Shown: positions 37,932 through 46,997, numbered from the stretch's first letter. The stretch: 64,000 nt of DNA from Colwellia hornerae (GCF_007954355.1 NZ_VOLR01000012.1:1-64000); one strand, 5' to 3'. A program made the numbers and translations. The notes: generated by a model not told the origin, from the sequence alone.

Positions 37932-38768
37932 ATGACCCATTACGATGCAGGTGCTTTGAGTAAAATGACTGCTCAGTTAGATGAAAACGGACTTGTTCAT
38001 TACCAATTACCTATTGGCGAACAGCTCATTGATATGAATGCATTAATCGGGAAAAATATTACCTTAGATTATCAAGGTAAAATAGCGTGTCGGCATTGCT
38101 CAAGAGTCACCAAGAAAAGCTATTCGCAAGGTTTTTGTTATCCGTGTATGCAAAAGCTCGCCCAATGCGATATGTGTATTATGAAACCAGAAACTTGCCA
38201 CCATGCGCAAGGTACTTGTCGTGAGCCTGAATGGGGCGTGAAAAACTGTATGGTCAATCATTACGTTTATTTAGCGAATACTTCCGGTATTAAAGTGGGC
38301 ATTACTCGTCATACCCAAATACCTACCCGTTGGATTGATCAAGGTGCCACACAAGCGTTACCGCTATTTAGGGTAAGTACACGCTTACAATCAGGTTTAG
38401 TTGAGATTGCACTGGCTAAATTTATTGCCGACAAAACAAACTGGCGAGCGATGTTAAAAGGATCGGGTGAAGCCGTTGATTTAAAAGCTAAAGCTCAAGA
38501 TTTATTACCTGAAATTTCAGCGCAGTTAGACGATATCAAGTTACGTTTTGGTGCTGATGCCGTAGAATTGCTTGATGAACCCGTGGTGAATTTAACTTTC
38601 CCCGTTACCCAATACTTAGAAAAAATTGGCTCTTTTAATTTTGATAAAACACCACAAGTTTCAGGGCTATTACAAGGAATAAAAGGCCAATATCTTATTT
38701 TTGATAAGGGGGTTATTAATATTCGAAAATTTGGCTCTTACCAAGTTGCCCTAACCGTTGAAGATTAA
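37932..38768 (+). CDS. DUF2797 family zinc-finger protein
   Basis: A 278-residue protein of the DUF2797 family. A cysteine-rich section (about 55-105: CRHC, CYPC, CDMC, CHH, C) should bind two or more zinc ions. The following stretch HYVYLANTSGIKVGITRHTQIPTRWIDQGA looks like a GIY-YIG-type core, with an Arg and a Tyr in the expected places. The C-terminal half has no motif I know. The function is unknown. It is divergent from the GIY-YIG gene, 146 bases away. Confidence 0.7.
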   Translation: MTHYDAGALSKMTAQLDENGLVHYQLPIGEQLIDMNALIGKNITLDYQGKIACRHCSRVTKKSYSQGFCYPCMQKLAQCDMCIMKPETCHHAQGTCREPEWGVKNCMVNHYVYLANTSGIKVGITRHTQIPTRWIDQGATQALPLFRVSTRLQSGLVEIALAKFIADKTNWRAMLKGSGEAVDLKAKAQDLLPEISAQLDDIKLRFGADAVELLDEPVVNLTFPVTQYLEKIGSFNFDKTPQVSGLLQGIKGQYLIFDKGVINIRKFGSYQVALTVED

Positions 38769-38856
38769 TTAGGTTTTTTCTGAAAATAAGTCACTTATTA
38801 TTAATATAGTGTCTATACTTGAGTAAAATTTAGGTCATTGCTAATACCCTGTATAT

Positions 38857-38897
38857 TATTGAAAAACTCGACCATCAGCTGGCGTAGTTTTTCAATA
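38857..38897. terminator. hairpin after the DUF2797 gene
   Basis: Perfect 12-base arms (TATTGAAAAACT and AGTTTTTCAATA) with a 17-base loop that can fold further, about 90 bases past the DUF2797 stop and 65 before the next gene. The T-run lies in the stem, so it may terminate in either direction or be a leader structure. Confidence 0.5.
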
Positions 38898-38961
38898 TAT
38901 TTGCCGAGTGTTACATTTTTCATATAAAAATAACCCTATATTTATTTTTAGGATTTGTGTT

Positions 38962-39807
38962 ATGAATGCTGTTGAATACGCCGAACAGGCGAGTGAAATA
39001 TTTGTATTGTCGGATTCGTTTGTCCGCATTAAAGAATTAATTGATAATGAAGCATCAACTATCGATGATATAGCCGATGTTATTTTGCTTGATCCCGGCT
39101 TGTCAGCGACTATTTTGAAACTGTCGAATAGCTCCTTTTTTAACTACCCCGGTAAAATAGACACTATTTCTAAAGCCGTTTTAATTTTGGGTATTACCGA
39201 AGTTTATAATTTAGTTATTGCCTATTTTACCACTGATGCGCTGAAAAAATTAAAAGCAAGTCCTGAATATTTAGATGATTTTTGGGAACGTAGCGTTGAT
39301 TGTGCGTTAACGGTTAAATTTTTAGGTACTAAGTTAAACGTGCCCAATGCCGAACGATTATTTATTCTGGGTTTACTACATAATTTAGGTGAATTAGTGA
39401 TACATCAATTTATGCCTGAAAAAGTAGAGCAGTGTAAGCATATTAACTCAGATGAATTACCTTGGACCAAACAGCTACAAATATTGGGCTTTTCCTACGC
39501 TGAAATTACCGCTGAATTATTAAAGCAATGGCAACTTCCTTATAGCTTGATTGAACCGATACGTTACCAAGATGAAGAGGAGTTTCAACATAGTACCGAC
39601 GAAACTAAGTTACTTTATATTGCCAAACGGGTGATGACACTTAATCACCAATGCAACCGTCATTGCCAAGCCGATGTAATTAGTGATGAAAAACTAGAAG
39701 CGTTATCTGTGCAACAAGAACTATTGCGTGATGCCAGTGATTTTTGTGATATGGAACGCTTAAGTATTCTTGCTGTACTTAATCCAAGTGCCTCTATGCT
39801 TTATTAA
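38962..39807 (+). CDS. HDOD-domain signalling protein (paralogue B)
   Basis: A 281-residue HDOD protein co-linear with the one at 30890: DPGLSATILKLSNSSFFNYPG, ISKAVLILGITEVYNLV, ERLFILGLLHNLGELV, LGFSYAEITAELLKQWQLP. I chose the ATG at 38962 because TAGGA lies nine bases before it and the protein then starts like its paralogue; an in-frame start at 38908 would add 18 hydrophobic residues. Here HNLGE keeps a His where paralogue A has Gln-Asn. Confidence 0.8.
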   Translation: MNAVEYAEQASEIFVLSDSFVRIKELIDNEASTIDDIADVILLDPGLSATILKLSNSSFFNYPGKIDTISKAVLILGITEVYNLVIAYFTTDALKKLKASPEYLDDFWERSVDCALTVKFLGTKLNVPNAERLFILGLLHNLGELVIHQFMPEKVEQCKHINSDELPWTKQLQILGFSYAEITAELLKQWQLPYSLIEPIRYQDEEEFQHSTDETKLLYIAKRVMTLNHQCNRHCQADVISDEKLEALSVQQELLRDASDFCDMERLSILAVLNPSASMLY

Positions 39808-40061
39808 CCGCCTATTCTTTCATTTAACAACATCTTTGAGGGTGAGGGACGTCATCTAGTTAGCGTTTCTTTACTAAGACAACCTCACCTTAAACCTCTA
39901 CGGTACTGATTTCGTTTCGCTATATTTATCATTGCTCTGTCACTACAGAGCAATAAGTCATTCAGATAACCGCACTTTTTTATAAACCTTTCTTTATGTA
40001 ACAGCCACTAATATTATTTATTTAACAAGCGTGTCTTGCTTGACTCCTGTTGATTAAATGA

Positions 40062-40109
40062 TGCACCAATTACTCTCATTGATAAAATTTCATGCACCAA
40101 CGAAGTGCT
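40062..40109 (+). promoter_or_regulatory. NtrC-type binding sites upstream of glnK
   Basis: TGCACCAACGAAGTGCT (40093-40109) matches the NtrC pattern TGCAC-N7-GTGC with A-rich centre. A half-site TGCACCA lies at 40062-40068, 31 bases earlier. They sit about 75-110 bases before the sigma-54 element, the usual enhancer distance. Confidence 0.6.
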
Positions 40110-40170
40110 TGTTAAACGTCTTTTTATTACTTTGTATTTTAACTTTATGAATTTTAAGTGTTTTAGTCTT

Positions 40171-40186
40171 TGGCATAACATTTGTA
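40171..40186 (+). promoter_or_regulatory. sigma-54 promoter of glnK-amtB
   Basis: TGGCATAACATTTGTA matches the -24/-12 consensus TGGCAC-N5-TTGCA with two changes (the last C of the -24 box and the C of the -12 box), and keeps GG-N10-G spacing. With the NtrC-type sites upstream it points to induction under nitrogen limitation. Confidence 0.6.
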
Positions 40187-40221
40187 TTGTTATGTACAAA
40201 TTATAAATAAGGCTAAAAATA

Positions 40222-40560
40222 ATGAAAATGGTTAACGCAATAATAAAACCGTTCAAACTGGATGATGTCAGAGAAGCAATTTCTGAAATTGGTGTTGAAG
40301 GATTAACCGTCAGTGAAGTAAAAGGCTTTGGGCGACAAAAAGGTCATACCGAATTATATCGTGGTGCTGAGTATCAAGTTGATTTTTTACCGAAAGTGAA
40401 ACTTGAAATTGCCGTCAATGACGATGTTGTTGATCGTTTAGTTAAAGCAATTACCGAGTCTGCACACACAGGTAAAATTGGTGATGGCAAAATATTTGTC
40501 TATGACTTACAGCAAGCTGTACGTATTCGTACCGGTGAGCAAGATGTTGAAGCTATTTAA
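40222..40560 (+). CDS. glnK: PII nitrogen-regulatory protein
   Basis: A 112-residue PII protein. Tyr51 in the T-loop ([15 protein letters not shown]) is the uridylylation site. The B- and C-loop sequences [11 protein letters not shown] and VRIRTGEQ are intact. It starts [22 protein letters not shown] binds ATP/ADP and 2-oxoglutarate and reports nitrogen status. Placement ten bases before amtB and behind a sigma-54 promoter marks it as GlnK, which blocks AmtB when nitrogen is plentiful. Confidence 0.93.
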   Translation: MKMVNAIIKPFKLDDVREAISEIGVEGLTVSEVKGFGRQKGHTELYRGAEYQVDFLPKVKLEIAVNDDVVDRLVKAITESAHTGKIGDGKIFVYDLQQAVRIRTGEQDVEAI

Positions 40561-40570
40561 GGGGTAAATC

Positions 40571-41830
40571 ATGGAACAAAATATTTTTCAGTTACAATAT
40601 GCAATGGACACTTTCTACTTCTTAATATGTGGTGCTCTAGTCATGTGGATGGCTGCTGGTTTTTCTATGTTAGAAGCCGGTTTAGTTCGCGCAAAAAACA
40701 CCACAGAAATTTTGACTAAAAACGTTGCGCTTTATGCGATTGCTTGCATGATGTATTTAGCATGTGGTTATGAAATTATGTACGGTGGTGGTTTCTTTTT
40801 ATCAGGCATTGAAACTGTTGATGCCGATGCAGTATTAAAGGAATTTGCTGGCCGTGAAGACGGTTTTAACGGTGGTGCTATTTATTCAAAGGCTTCTGAC
40901 TTTTTCTTTCAAGTAGTTTTTGTTGCAACAGCGATGTCGATTGTTTCTGGTGCCGTTGCTGAACGCATGAAATTATGGGCATTCCTTGCTTTTACCGTTG
41001 TTTTAACCGCTGTTATTTACCCGCTTGAAGGTAGCTGGACTTGGGGCGGTAATGCCGTCTTTGGTTTATACACCTTAGGTGACTTAGGCTTTTCTGATTT
41101 TGCTGGCTCAGGTATTGTCCATATGGCTGGTGCATCAGCAGCATTAGCTGGCGTATTGTTACTTGGCGCACGTAAAGGTAAATATGGCGCTGACGGTCGC
41201 GTTAATGCTATTCCAGGTGCTAACTTGCCTATGGCGACATTAGGTACGTTTATTTTATGGATGGGTTGGTTTGGCTTTAACGGCGGTTCAGTATTAAAAC
41301 TTGCTGATATCAACAGTTCACATTCAGTTGCTATGGTCTTTCTAAATACCAATGCAGCAGCTGCCGGTGGTGCAATAGCCGCATTAATTTTTGCGAAACT
41401 ATTATTCAAAAAAGCAGATTTAACCATGACATTAAATGGTGCGTTAGCGGGATTAGTCGCTATTACTGCTGAGCCTTCAACACCCACTGCACTGCAAGCA
41501 ACCTTGTTCGGTATGGTCGCTGGTGTCATCGTTGTTTTGTCAATTGTTGGTCTAGATAAACTGAAGATAGATGATCCAGTCGGGGCTATATCTGTGCATG
41601 GTGTTGTTGGTTTATTTGGTTTACTGCTGGTTCCTCTTACTAACCCAGCCTCAAGTTTTAGTGGTCAGCTGATTGGCGCCGCAACGATATTTGTTTGGGT
41701 GTTTAGTGCAAGTTTTGTTGTCTGGTATGTACTTAAGAAAGTTATCGGTATTCGTGTGACTGAAGAAGAAGAGTATGAAGGTATGGATAAATCAGATTGT
41801 GGTATGGAAGCCTATCCTGAGTTTACTTAA
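40571..41830 (+). CDS. amtB: ammonium transporter
   Basis: A 419-residue inner-membrane protein with about 11 transmembrane helices. The first helix has MWMAAGFSMLEAGLVRAKNT. The two pore histidines are in SGIVHMAGASAALAG and GAISVHGVVGLFG. No cleavable signal peptide is clear. It conducts ammonium into the cell and is gated by GlnK from the same operon. The C-terminus ends in an acidic tail. A terminator lies 40 bases on. Confidence 0.93.
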   Translation: MEQNIFQLQYAMDTFYFLICGALVMWMAAGFSMLEAGLVRAKNTTEILTKNVALYAIACMMYLACGYEIMYGGGFFLSGIETVDADAVLKEFAGREDGFNGGAIYSKASDFFFQVVFVATAMSIVSGAVAERMKLWAFLAFTVVLTAVIYPLEGSWTWGGNAVFGLYTLGDLGFSDFAGSGIVHMAGASAALAGVLLLGARKGKYGADGRVNAIPGANLPMATLGTFILWMGWFGFNGGSVLKLADINSSHSVAMVFLNTNAAAAGGAIAALIFAKLLFKKADLTMTLNGALAGLVAITAEPSTPTALQATLFGMVAGVIVVLSIVGLDKLKIDDPVGAISVHGVVGLFGLLLVPLTNPASSFSGQLIGAATIFVWVFSASFVVWYVLKKVIGIRVTEEEEYEGMDKSDCGMEAYPEFT

Positions 41831-41870
41831 TATTATGTAATATTTTCTCTGACAAGAACATCAACATTGA

Positions 41871-41894
41871 AAACAGCCTCAGGGCTGTTTTTTT
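41871..41894 (+). terminator. terminator of glnK-amtB
   Basis: AAACAGCC and GGCTGTTT arms with a four-base loop, then a run of seven T residues counted from inside the stem. Confidence 0.85.
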
Positions 41895-41964
41895 ATCTTC
41901 AGGATGAAGGGTGATGATCTAAGCTACAGAAAAATCATCAGTCCTTGCGTCTATAACAGTAATG

Positions 41965-41990
41965 GTGCTTTAACACCGATGTTAAAGCGC
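41965..41990. promoter_or_regulatory. hairpin upstream of the DyP gene
   Basis: GCTTTAACA (41967-41975) and TGTTAAAGC (41980-41988) are perfect 9-base arms with a CCGA loop, extended by one wobble and one more pair. It ends about 104 bases before the DyP start. It could be an operator or a leader hairpin; no T-run follows. Confidence 0.4.
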
Positions 41991-42093
41991 AACAGCGTTT
42001 CACTTATGCTAATAAATTAAATGATTTACTGTGAATTTTAAGAAACTGTGTAAAATTAGGAAATTAACTCACCTTATATTTTGGGAAATTTTG

Positions 42094-43017
42094 ATGGCAA
42101 GAGAACAATTTGGTATTTGCGCAGAACCTAGTTTGCACGGTTATTATCTGATGTTTAATGTTTTAGATGATAAAAATGCTCATGTTCGTCAAGCCCTTTC
42201 TCGCTTACCTGCCTTATTTGATCATTACGCCGATCGTTTTTCAGAATCCAACTTAGCCGGTGTTATTGCTATTGGCGCTAACTATTGGGACGAACTTTAT
42301 CCGCAAGCGAGACCCAAAAATTTAAAGCCTTTTTCCGCGCTTGAATGTGATGATCGCGCAGCCCCTGCTGATAGTTATGATCTTTATATCGAAATAAGAA
42401 GTGACCGTGCTGACGTTAATCATATTGTCAGTTCAAAAGTTTGTGCTTTATTGTCAAACAGTGTCGAACTTGTTGAGCAAGTCCGTGCCTTTAGATATCT
42501 TGATGGTCGTGATTTAACTGGCTTTGTTGATGGCACCGAAAATCCACAAGGTTCACATCGTCGTAAAATCGCGTTAATTGCTAATGAAGAAAGTGAAGCG
42601 TTCGCCGCGGGCAGTTATTTACATATTCAACGTTATCGTCATAACTTAAATTTATGGGATAACTTAAAGGTTAAAGACCAAGAAGACACGTTTGGTCGGA
42701 CAAAATTAGAAAATGAAGAATACACCAATGAAAATAAGCCAGCGACCGCCCATACTAAGCGAGTAAACCTAAAAGACGAAGACGGTAACGCTATTGAAAT
42801 AGTACGTCAAAGTATGCCGTACGGTGATATGAAGTTACAGGGCTTATTTTTCGTTTCTTATTGTCGTTCGCCAGAGCCCTTTGAAATGATGTTAAAAGCT
42901 ATGATTCAAAGTGATGCTCATGGTCACTTTGATCATCTACTTAAATATACCCAAGCAGAAACCGGTGCCTCTTTCTTTGCGCCGAGCTTGAACTTTCTAG
43001 CTAAGTTAGCCCTGTAA
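42094..43017 (+). CDS. DyP-type heme peroxidase
   Basis: A 307-residue DyP-type peroxidase (YfeX-like, class P/B). The signature GFVDGTENPQG near 150 contains the catalytic-type Asp. The region SYLHIQRYRHNLNLWDNL and the C-terminal FFVSYCRSPEPFEMML are also typical, and a His in that half should ligate the heme. I chose the ATG at 42094, preceded by GGGA; an in-frame start at 42031 adds 21 lysine-rich residues unlike the family. No signal peptide, so it is cytoplasmic. Confidence 0.88.
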   Translation: MAREQFGICAEPSLHGYYLMFNVLDDKNAHVRQALSRLPALFDHYADRFSESNLAGVIAIGANYWDELYPQARPKNLKPFSALECDDRAAPADSYDLYIEIRSDRADVNHIVSSKVCALLSNSVELVEQVRAFRYLDGRDLTGFVDGTENPQGSHRRKIALIANEESEAFAAGSYLHIQRYRHNLNLWDNLKVKDQEDTFGRTKLENEEYTNENKPATAHTKRVNLKDEDGNAIEIVRQSMPYGDMKLQGLFFVSYCRSPEPFEMMLKAMIQSDAHGHFDHLLKYTQAETGASFFAPSLNFLAKLAL

Positions 43018-43068
43018 TAAGTAAGTGAAACTGCGCTATTATTTAGGTTAAATACCTTCGAACCCGCG

Positions 43069-43542
43069 CTAATTTAAGTTTCTTGAAAAAAGTAACTCTA
43101 ATTTAGCAATGGTTTCTTTTATTTGTCCAACATGGGTCGGGGCAATAAAAATAGTATCGTCACCGGCAATAGTGCCTAATACTCCGTCACTTTTACTTAA
43201 ACTATCAAGTAAGCGGGCGATTAATTGGGCAGCGCCAGGGCTTGTTCTAACAATAATCATCACTTCATTGTATTCAATATCGATGACTAATTGGCGTAAA
43301 GGGCTTTTCGCCGTCGGCACGCCTAATTCAGCGGGTAAACAATAAACCATTTCTTGGCGAGCATTACGGGTGCGCACTGCGCCATATTTACTGAGCATCC
43401 GCGAAACCTTTGACTGACTGATATTATCAAAGCCTTGTTTTTTCAGGGCGTCGACAATATCGCCCTGAGAACCAAAATGCTCTTGCTTTAATAAATCTTT
43501 AAAAGCTTGTGTTAATGCTTCTTGTTTTTGTGAAACTGTCAT
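43069..43542 (-). CDS. argR: arginine repressor
   Basis: A 157-residue ArgR. The winged-helix N-terminus has [42 protein letters not shown]. The C-terminal hexamer domain has [13 protein letters not shown] and [11 protein letters not shown] with the arginine-binding Asp pair. With arginine it represses biosynthesis and in some relatives controls the ast genes found here at 11-15 kb. It is divergent from mdh, an order conserved in this group. Confidence 0.93.
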   Translation of the reverse strand: MTVSQKQEALTQAFKDLLKQEHFGSQGDIVDALKKQGFDNISQSKVSRMLSKYGAVRTRNARQEMVYCLPAELGVPTAKSPLRQLVIDIEYNEVMIIVRTSPGAAQLIARLLDSLSKSDGVLGTIAGDDTIFIAPTHVGQIKETIAKLELLFSRNLN

Positions 43543-43767
43543 AATTTAACGGTACTCTTTGTTATTTTTCTACTACACTTTTTTTAATCTTAAACTCTTA
43601 ATGATGAGGAAGTAAGACCTAAGTATTATTTCATTAAAAGTATTATACGGTATCCTAATGCCATATATAGTTTAATATTAATTGTTTTTTAGTGGCCGAT
43701 GCTATATCTTTTGGGCACGAAAATTTACGTATTTACTCAAATATTCTTTAACTACCGGAGACATCGA

Positions 43768-44703
43768 ATGAAAGTTGCTGTTTTAGGCGCTGCTGGCGGA
43801 ATCGGCCAAGCGTTATCATTACTATTAAAAACTCAATTACCAGCGGGTTCTGAGCTATCTTTATATGACGTAGCACCAGTTGTTCCAGGTGTTGCTGTTG
43901 ATTTATCACACATACCTACAGCGGTTAAAGTTGAAGGTTTTGGTGCTGACGCATTAGGCGACGCATTAACAGGTGCCGATATTGTCTTAATTCCAGCGGG
44001 CATGCCACGTAAGCCAGGTATGGATCGTGCTGATTTGTTCGCTGTTAATGCGGGCATTATCAAAACATTAGCAGAAGGCATTGTTGCTAACTGTCCTAAA
44101 GCGTTAGTGGGTATTATTACTAACCCAGTTAACGGCACGGTTCCAATTGTTGCTGAAGTCTTCAAAAAAGCAGGTACTTATGACGCAGCTCGTGTCTTTG
44201 GTATTACTACGCTAGATGTTATCCGTAGTGAAGCGTTTGTTGCTGAATTAAAAGGCTTAAACGTTGCTGAAGTTAAAGTACCAGTAATTGGTGGCCACTC
44301 AGGTACCACTATTTTACCACTTCTTTCACAAGTTGAAGGCGTTACTTTTACCGATGAAGAAATTACTACTTTAACACCTCGCATTCAAAACGCAGGTACT
44401 GAAGTTGTTAACGCTAAAGCCGGTGGTGGTTCTGCTACTTTATCAATGGGCGCTGCTGCAGCTCGTTTTTGTATGTCTTTAGTTAAAGGTTTACAAGGCG
44501 AAGACGTGGTAGATTACGCTTACGTTGAGGGCGCAGGTGAAGATGCACAATTTTTCGCACAACCGGTACGTTTAGGCGTAAATGGCGTTAGCGAAATTTT
44601 ATCTTACGGTAAACTAAGTGCTTTTGAAGAAAAAGCGAAAGTTGATATGTTAGACACATTGAAAGCTGATATTACTGAAGGTATTAACTTCATCAAAGGT
44701 TAA
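43768..44703 (+). CDS. mdh: malate dehydrogenase
   Basis: A 311-residue NAD-dependent malate dehydrogenase. The Rossmann motif is [12 protein letters not shown] at the start. [16 protein letters not shown] gives the substrate-binding arginines and [10 protein letters not shown] the catalytic His. The length equals that of E. coli Mdh. I chose the ATG at 43768, preceded by CGGAG with nine-base spacing. It interconverts malate and oxaloacetate in the TCA cycle. A terminator follows. Confidence 0.95.
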   Translation: MKVAVLGAAGGIGQALSLLLKTQLPAGSELSLYDVAPVVPGVAVDLSHIPTAVKVEGFGADALGDALTGADIVLIPAGMPRKPGMDRADLFAVNAGIIKTLAEGIVANCPKALVGIITNPVNGTVPIVAEVFKKAGTYDAARVFGITTLDVIRSEAFVAELKGLNVAEVKVPVIGGHSGTTILPLLSQVEGVTFTDEEITTLTPRIQNAGTEVVNAKAGGGSATLSMGAAAARFCMSLVKGLQGEDVVDYAYVEGAGEDAQFFAQPVRLGVNGVSEILSYGKLSAFEEKAKVDMLDTLKADITEGINFIKG

Positions 44704-44768
44704 CTTGTTGAAGTTAGCATTAACATCATTTAGTAAATTTATATTTATTGGCTGATGTTTTTGTAATA

Positions 44769-44804
44769 AAAAACCGCTGCTCTGTAAAGAATAGCGGTTT
44801 TTTT
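44769..44804 (+). terminator. terminator of mdh
   Basis: AAAAACCGCT and AGCGGTTTTT arms around a 14-base loop, with the T-run continuing to 44804. Confidence 0.85.
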
Positions 44805-44813
44805 ATGCTCAAA

Positions 44814-44855
44814 AATAATCAATAATCAATAATCAATAATCAATAATCAATAATC
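44814..44855. repeat. tandem repeat, 7 bases x 6
   Basis: The unit AATAATC is repeated six times without error between the mdh terminator and the pqiA-like gene. Such repeats can change copy number by slippage. It is outside any reading frame. Confidence 0.95.
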
Positions 44856-44892
44856 ATGGTATTACCATTATATTGATGAAAAGGTTAAAGGA

Positions 44893-45468
44893 CTATTCGT
44901 TAAGGCGACTTACTTTATATAAGCCACTTTGACTCAACTGCGTGCCAATTAAGGAAAGTAAACAATAAGCGCAAAAGAAGTAAAAACCGGGGCCGACAGC
45001 CGACAGTGTTTCACTACTGATCATTAAGTTAAGCTTAAAACCCATAATACTTAAGGTTTGTTGACTTGCTGTTTCCGCATGGTTGGTAGACAAAACCGCT
45101 AAAAATATCGCCACAACAAAAACGTCAGCCATTGACCATTTACCAATGGCACCAACAAAGCTAATAATTTTTCTTTCTAGCTGAGTCTTTCTTTTAAAAT
45201 AAGACCAAGCCACTAAAGCCGTTTTTAATAAAGGAATACAAATAGAGAAAATAAAAATTAGCCCAGATACGAGTAAACGATCGTTCTGCCATAGCTCCTG
45301 AATCGTCGTTAAGAGTGAAAGCTCTTTGTTAATTAACGCTGAGGTCAGTGCAGGTCCCGCAATAGTGGCGCTAACATCCATGCTCAAAGAGAACATCGGT
45401 AATAATATACCCGGAATAAATAACAAAATAGCAATAAGGTTAAGGTAAAAACCAAGATGAGTTTTCAT
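44893..45468 (-). CDS. PqiA-domain (paraquat-inducible protein A) membrane protein
   Basis: A 191-residue inner-membrane protein with four hydrophobic segments. PGILLPMFSLSM near the first helix, IFSICIPLLKTALVAWSYF in the middle and IGKWSMADVFVVAIFLAVLS are the PqiA-domain motifs. PqiA is linked to lipid transport with MCE proteins, but none is next to it here. The gene begins two bases after the ispB stop, so it is probably co-transcribed with ispB. Confidence 0.82.
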   Translation of the reverse strand: MKTHLGFYLNLIAILLFIPGILLPMFSLSMDVSATIAGPALTSALINKELSLLTTIQELWQNDRLLVSGLIFIFSICIPLLKTALVAWSYFKRKTQLERKIISFVGAIGKWSMADVFVVAIFLAVLSTNHAETASQQTLSIMGFKLNLMISSETLSAVGPGFYFFCAYCLLSLIGTQLSQSGLYKVSRLNE

Positions 45469-45470
45469 GG

Positions 45471-46442
45471 TTAAACCGCTCTATTGGCAGCAATATGGGC
45501 CAGGGATATCAACGCTTGCTTATGCTCAGAGTCGGGCAGTATCGTTAACGCATCAATGGCTTTGTCCGCTTCTAGCTCTGCTTGTTTTTGTGTGTACACG
45601 AGAGAGCCTGTTTCCTCCATTGCAGCGAGTATTTCGTCTAAGTGCTCCATACCATTGCAATGTTCAATTGCATCGCTTATTAGCTGCTTCTGCTGCGCAT
45701 TACCGTGCTTCATGGCATAAAGTAATGGCAAAGTAGGTTTACCTTCAGCTAAATCGTCACCAATATTTTTTCCCATCGCTTTTGCATCGGCGGTGTAGTC
45801 CATAATATCGTCAACCAATTGAAAAGCAGTGCCTAAATATTTACCGTATTCTTGCATCGCTTTTTCAGTCTTTTCATCTTGCCCGGCAATTACTGCTGCT
45901 AAACGTGTTGCTGCTTCAAACAGTTTCGCTGTTTTGCAGTAAATAACCTGAAAGTAACTTTCTTCGGTGGTGTTCGGATCATTACAGTTCATTAACTGTA
46001 AGACTTCACCTTCGGCAACAATATTGGTGGTATCAGACAATATATCCATTATTTTCATGTTGCCTAACTTGGTCATCATCTGAAAAGAGCGGGTATAAAG
46101 AAAATCACCGACGAGCACGCTTGCGCTATTACCAAATAATGCATTAGCGGTTTCTCGACCGCGACGCATATTTGATTCATCAACAACATCATCATGCAAT
46201 AAAGTCGCGGTGTGAATAAATTCAATAATGGCGGCAATAGATATGTGATCATTACCTTGATAACCAAAAGCTCGAGCGGCAAGAACGGTTAACATCGGAC
46301 GCATACGTTTGCCTCCAGCATTAACAATATAAACGCCGAGCTGATTAATTAACGCAACATCAGAATTTATTTGCGAATAAATAATATTATTTACCGCTGT
46401 CATATCTTGTTGAGCGAGGGCTTGTATATTTTTGATATCCAT
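45471..46442 (-). CDS. ispB: octaprenyl diphosphate synthase
   Basis: A 323-residue trans-prenyltransferase. The two aspartate-rich motifs are LLHDDVVDESNMRRG (first) and QLVDDIMDYTAD (second), with GGKRMRP before the first. It makes the octaprenyl tail of ubiquinone and menaquinone. It is divergent from rplU-rpmA, as in E. coli. Confidence 0.93.
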   Translation of the reverse strand: MDIKNIQALAQQDMTAVNNIIYSQINSDVALINQLGVYIVNAGGKRMRPMLTVLAARAFGYQGNDHISIAAIIEFIHTATLLHDDVVDESNMRRGRETANALFGNSASVLVGDFLYTRSFQMMTKLGNMKIMDILSDTTNIVAEGEVLQLMNCNDPNTTEESYFQVIYCKTAKLFEAATRLAAVIAGQDEKTEKAMQEYGKYLGTAFQLVDDIMDYTADAKAMGKNIGDDLAEGKPTLPLLYAMKHGNAQQKQLISDAIEHCNGMEHLDEILAAMEETGSLVYTQKQAELEADKAIDALTILPDSEHKQALISLAHIAANRAV

Positions 46443-46538
46443 AGAAAGCTACAGCTACCTTTGTTGTTGTATTTAAGAGATTTTATGAAGCATGAGTTTA
46501 CACGAAATTATTGAGCAATAAAGGGCTGTAGCGGAATA

Positions 46539-46552
46539 GTTTATCGATAAAC
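46539..46552. promoter_or_regulatory. palindrome between ispB and rplU
   Basis: GTTTATCGATAAAC is a perfect 14-base palindrome 97 bases before the ispB start and 31 before the rplU -35 box. A shared operator is possible. Confidence 0.3.
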
Positions 46553-46582
46553 AAATTAAATAGAAATAGATGCGAATTAGAC

Positions 46583-46611
46583 TTGCCTGAATAAAAATCT
46601 TCGCGTAGAAT
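46583..46611 (+). promoter_or_regulatory. sigma-70 promoter of rplU-rpmA
   Basis: TTGCCT, 17 bases, TAGAAT, followed by the GC-rich TCGCGCCC typical of stringently controlled ribosomal promoters. A short leader stem, AGCGTC/GACGCT (46635-46656), lies just before the rplU ribosome-binding site. Confidence 0.6.
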
Positions 46612-46669
46612 TCGCGCCCTATATTTTAAAATCTAGCGTCTAAATAAAATGACGCTTTACGGAGTAGGT

Positions 46670-46981
46670 ATGTACGCTGTATTCCAAAGTGGCGGTAAAC
46701 AACACCGTGTAACTGAAGGACAAACAGTTCGCCTTGAAAAGCTTGAGCTTGAAATTGGTGCAACAGTAGAATTCGATAACGTTTTAATGATCGCTGACGG
46801 CGAAGCCGTTAATGTAGGCGCGCCTTACATTGCTGGTGGTAAAGTAGTAGCTGAGATTGTAAATCAAGGCCGTGCTGATAAAGTTAAAATTGTTAAATTT
46901 AAACGTCGTAAGCATTCACGTAAAGAAGCGGGCCATCGTCAATGGTTCACTGAAGTGAAAATTACTGGCATTAACGGCTAA
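46670..46981 (+). CDS. rplU: 50S ribosomal protein L21
   Basis: A 103-residue ribosomal protein, the same length as in E. coli: [18 protein letters not shown] at the start and the basic [19 protein letters not shown] near the end. The ATG at 46670 follows GGAG; a longer frame to 46649 is out of family. It is the first gene of a two-gene operon with rpmA, 16 bases on. Confidence 0.97.
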   Translation: MYAVFQSGGKQHRVTEGQTVRLEKLELEIGATVEFDNVLMIADGEAVNVGAPYIAGGKVVAEIVNQGRADKVKIVKFKRRKHSRKEAGHRQWFTEVKITGING

Positions 46982-46997
46982 TTAGGAGCGATTTAAG

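Larger units (their letters stand above)
39808..40221. other. gene-free stretch and control region of glnK-amtB
   Basis: 414 bases. The left part has GGTGAGG/CCTCACC arms (about 39840-39895) and a perfect 10-base hairpin ATTGCTCTGT-CACT-ACAGAGCAAT (39931-39954), probably linked to the end of the HDOD transcript. The right part carries NtrC-type sites and a sigma-54-type promoter. Confidence 0.6.

Noticed and set aside
41017-41529. Long antisense open frame within amtB (170 codons)
   Set aside because: It mirrors the codon pattern of amtB, which has full motif support; no ribosome-binding site or family match was seen. Other antisense frames were dismissed for the same reason.
43543-43767. 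ARG boxes between argR and mdh
   Set aside because: ArgR autoregulation would be expected, but no pair of TGAAT/ATTCA half-sites with correct spacing was seen.
44814-44855. CRISPR-like repeats
   Set aside because: The unit is seven bases in direct tandem, with no spacers and no cas genes. No other CRISPR-like pattern was seen in the window.
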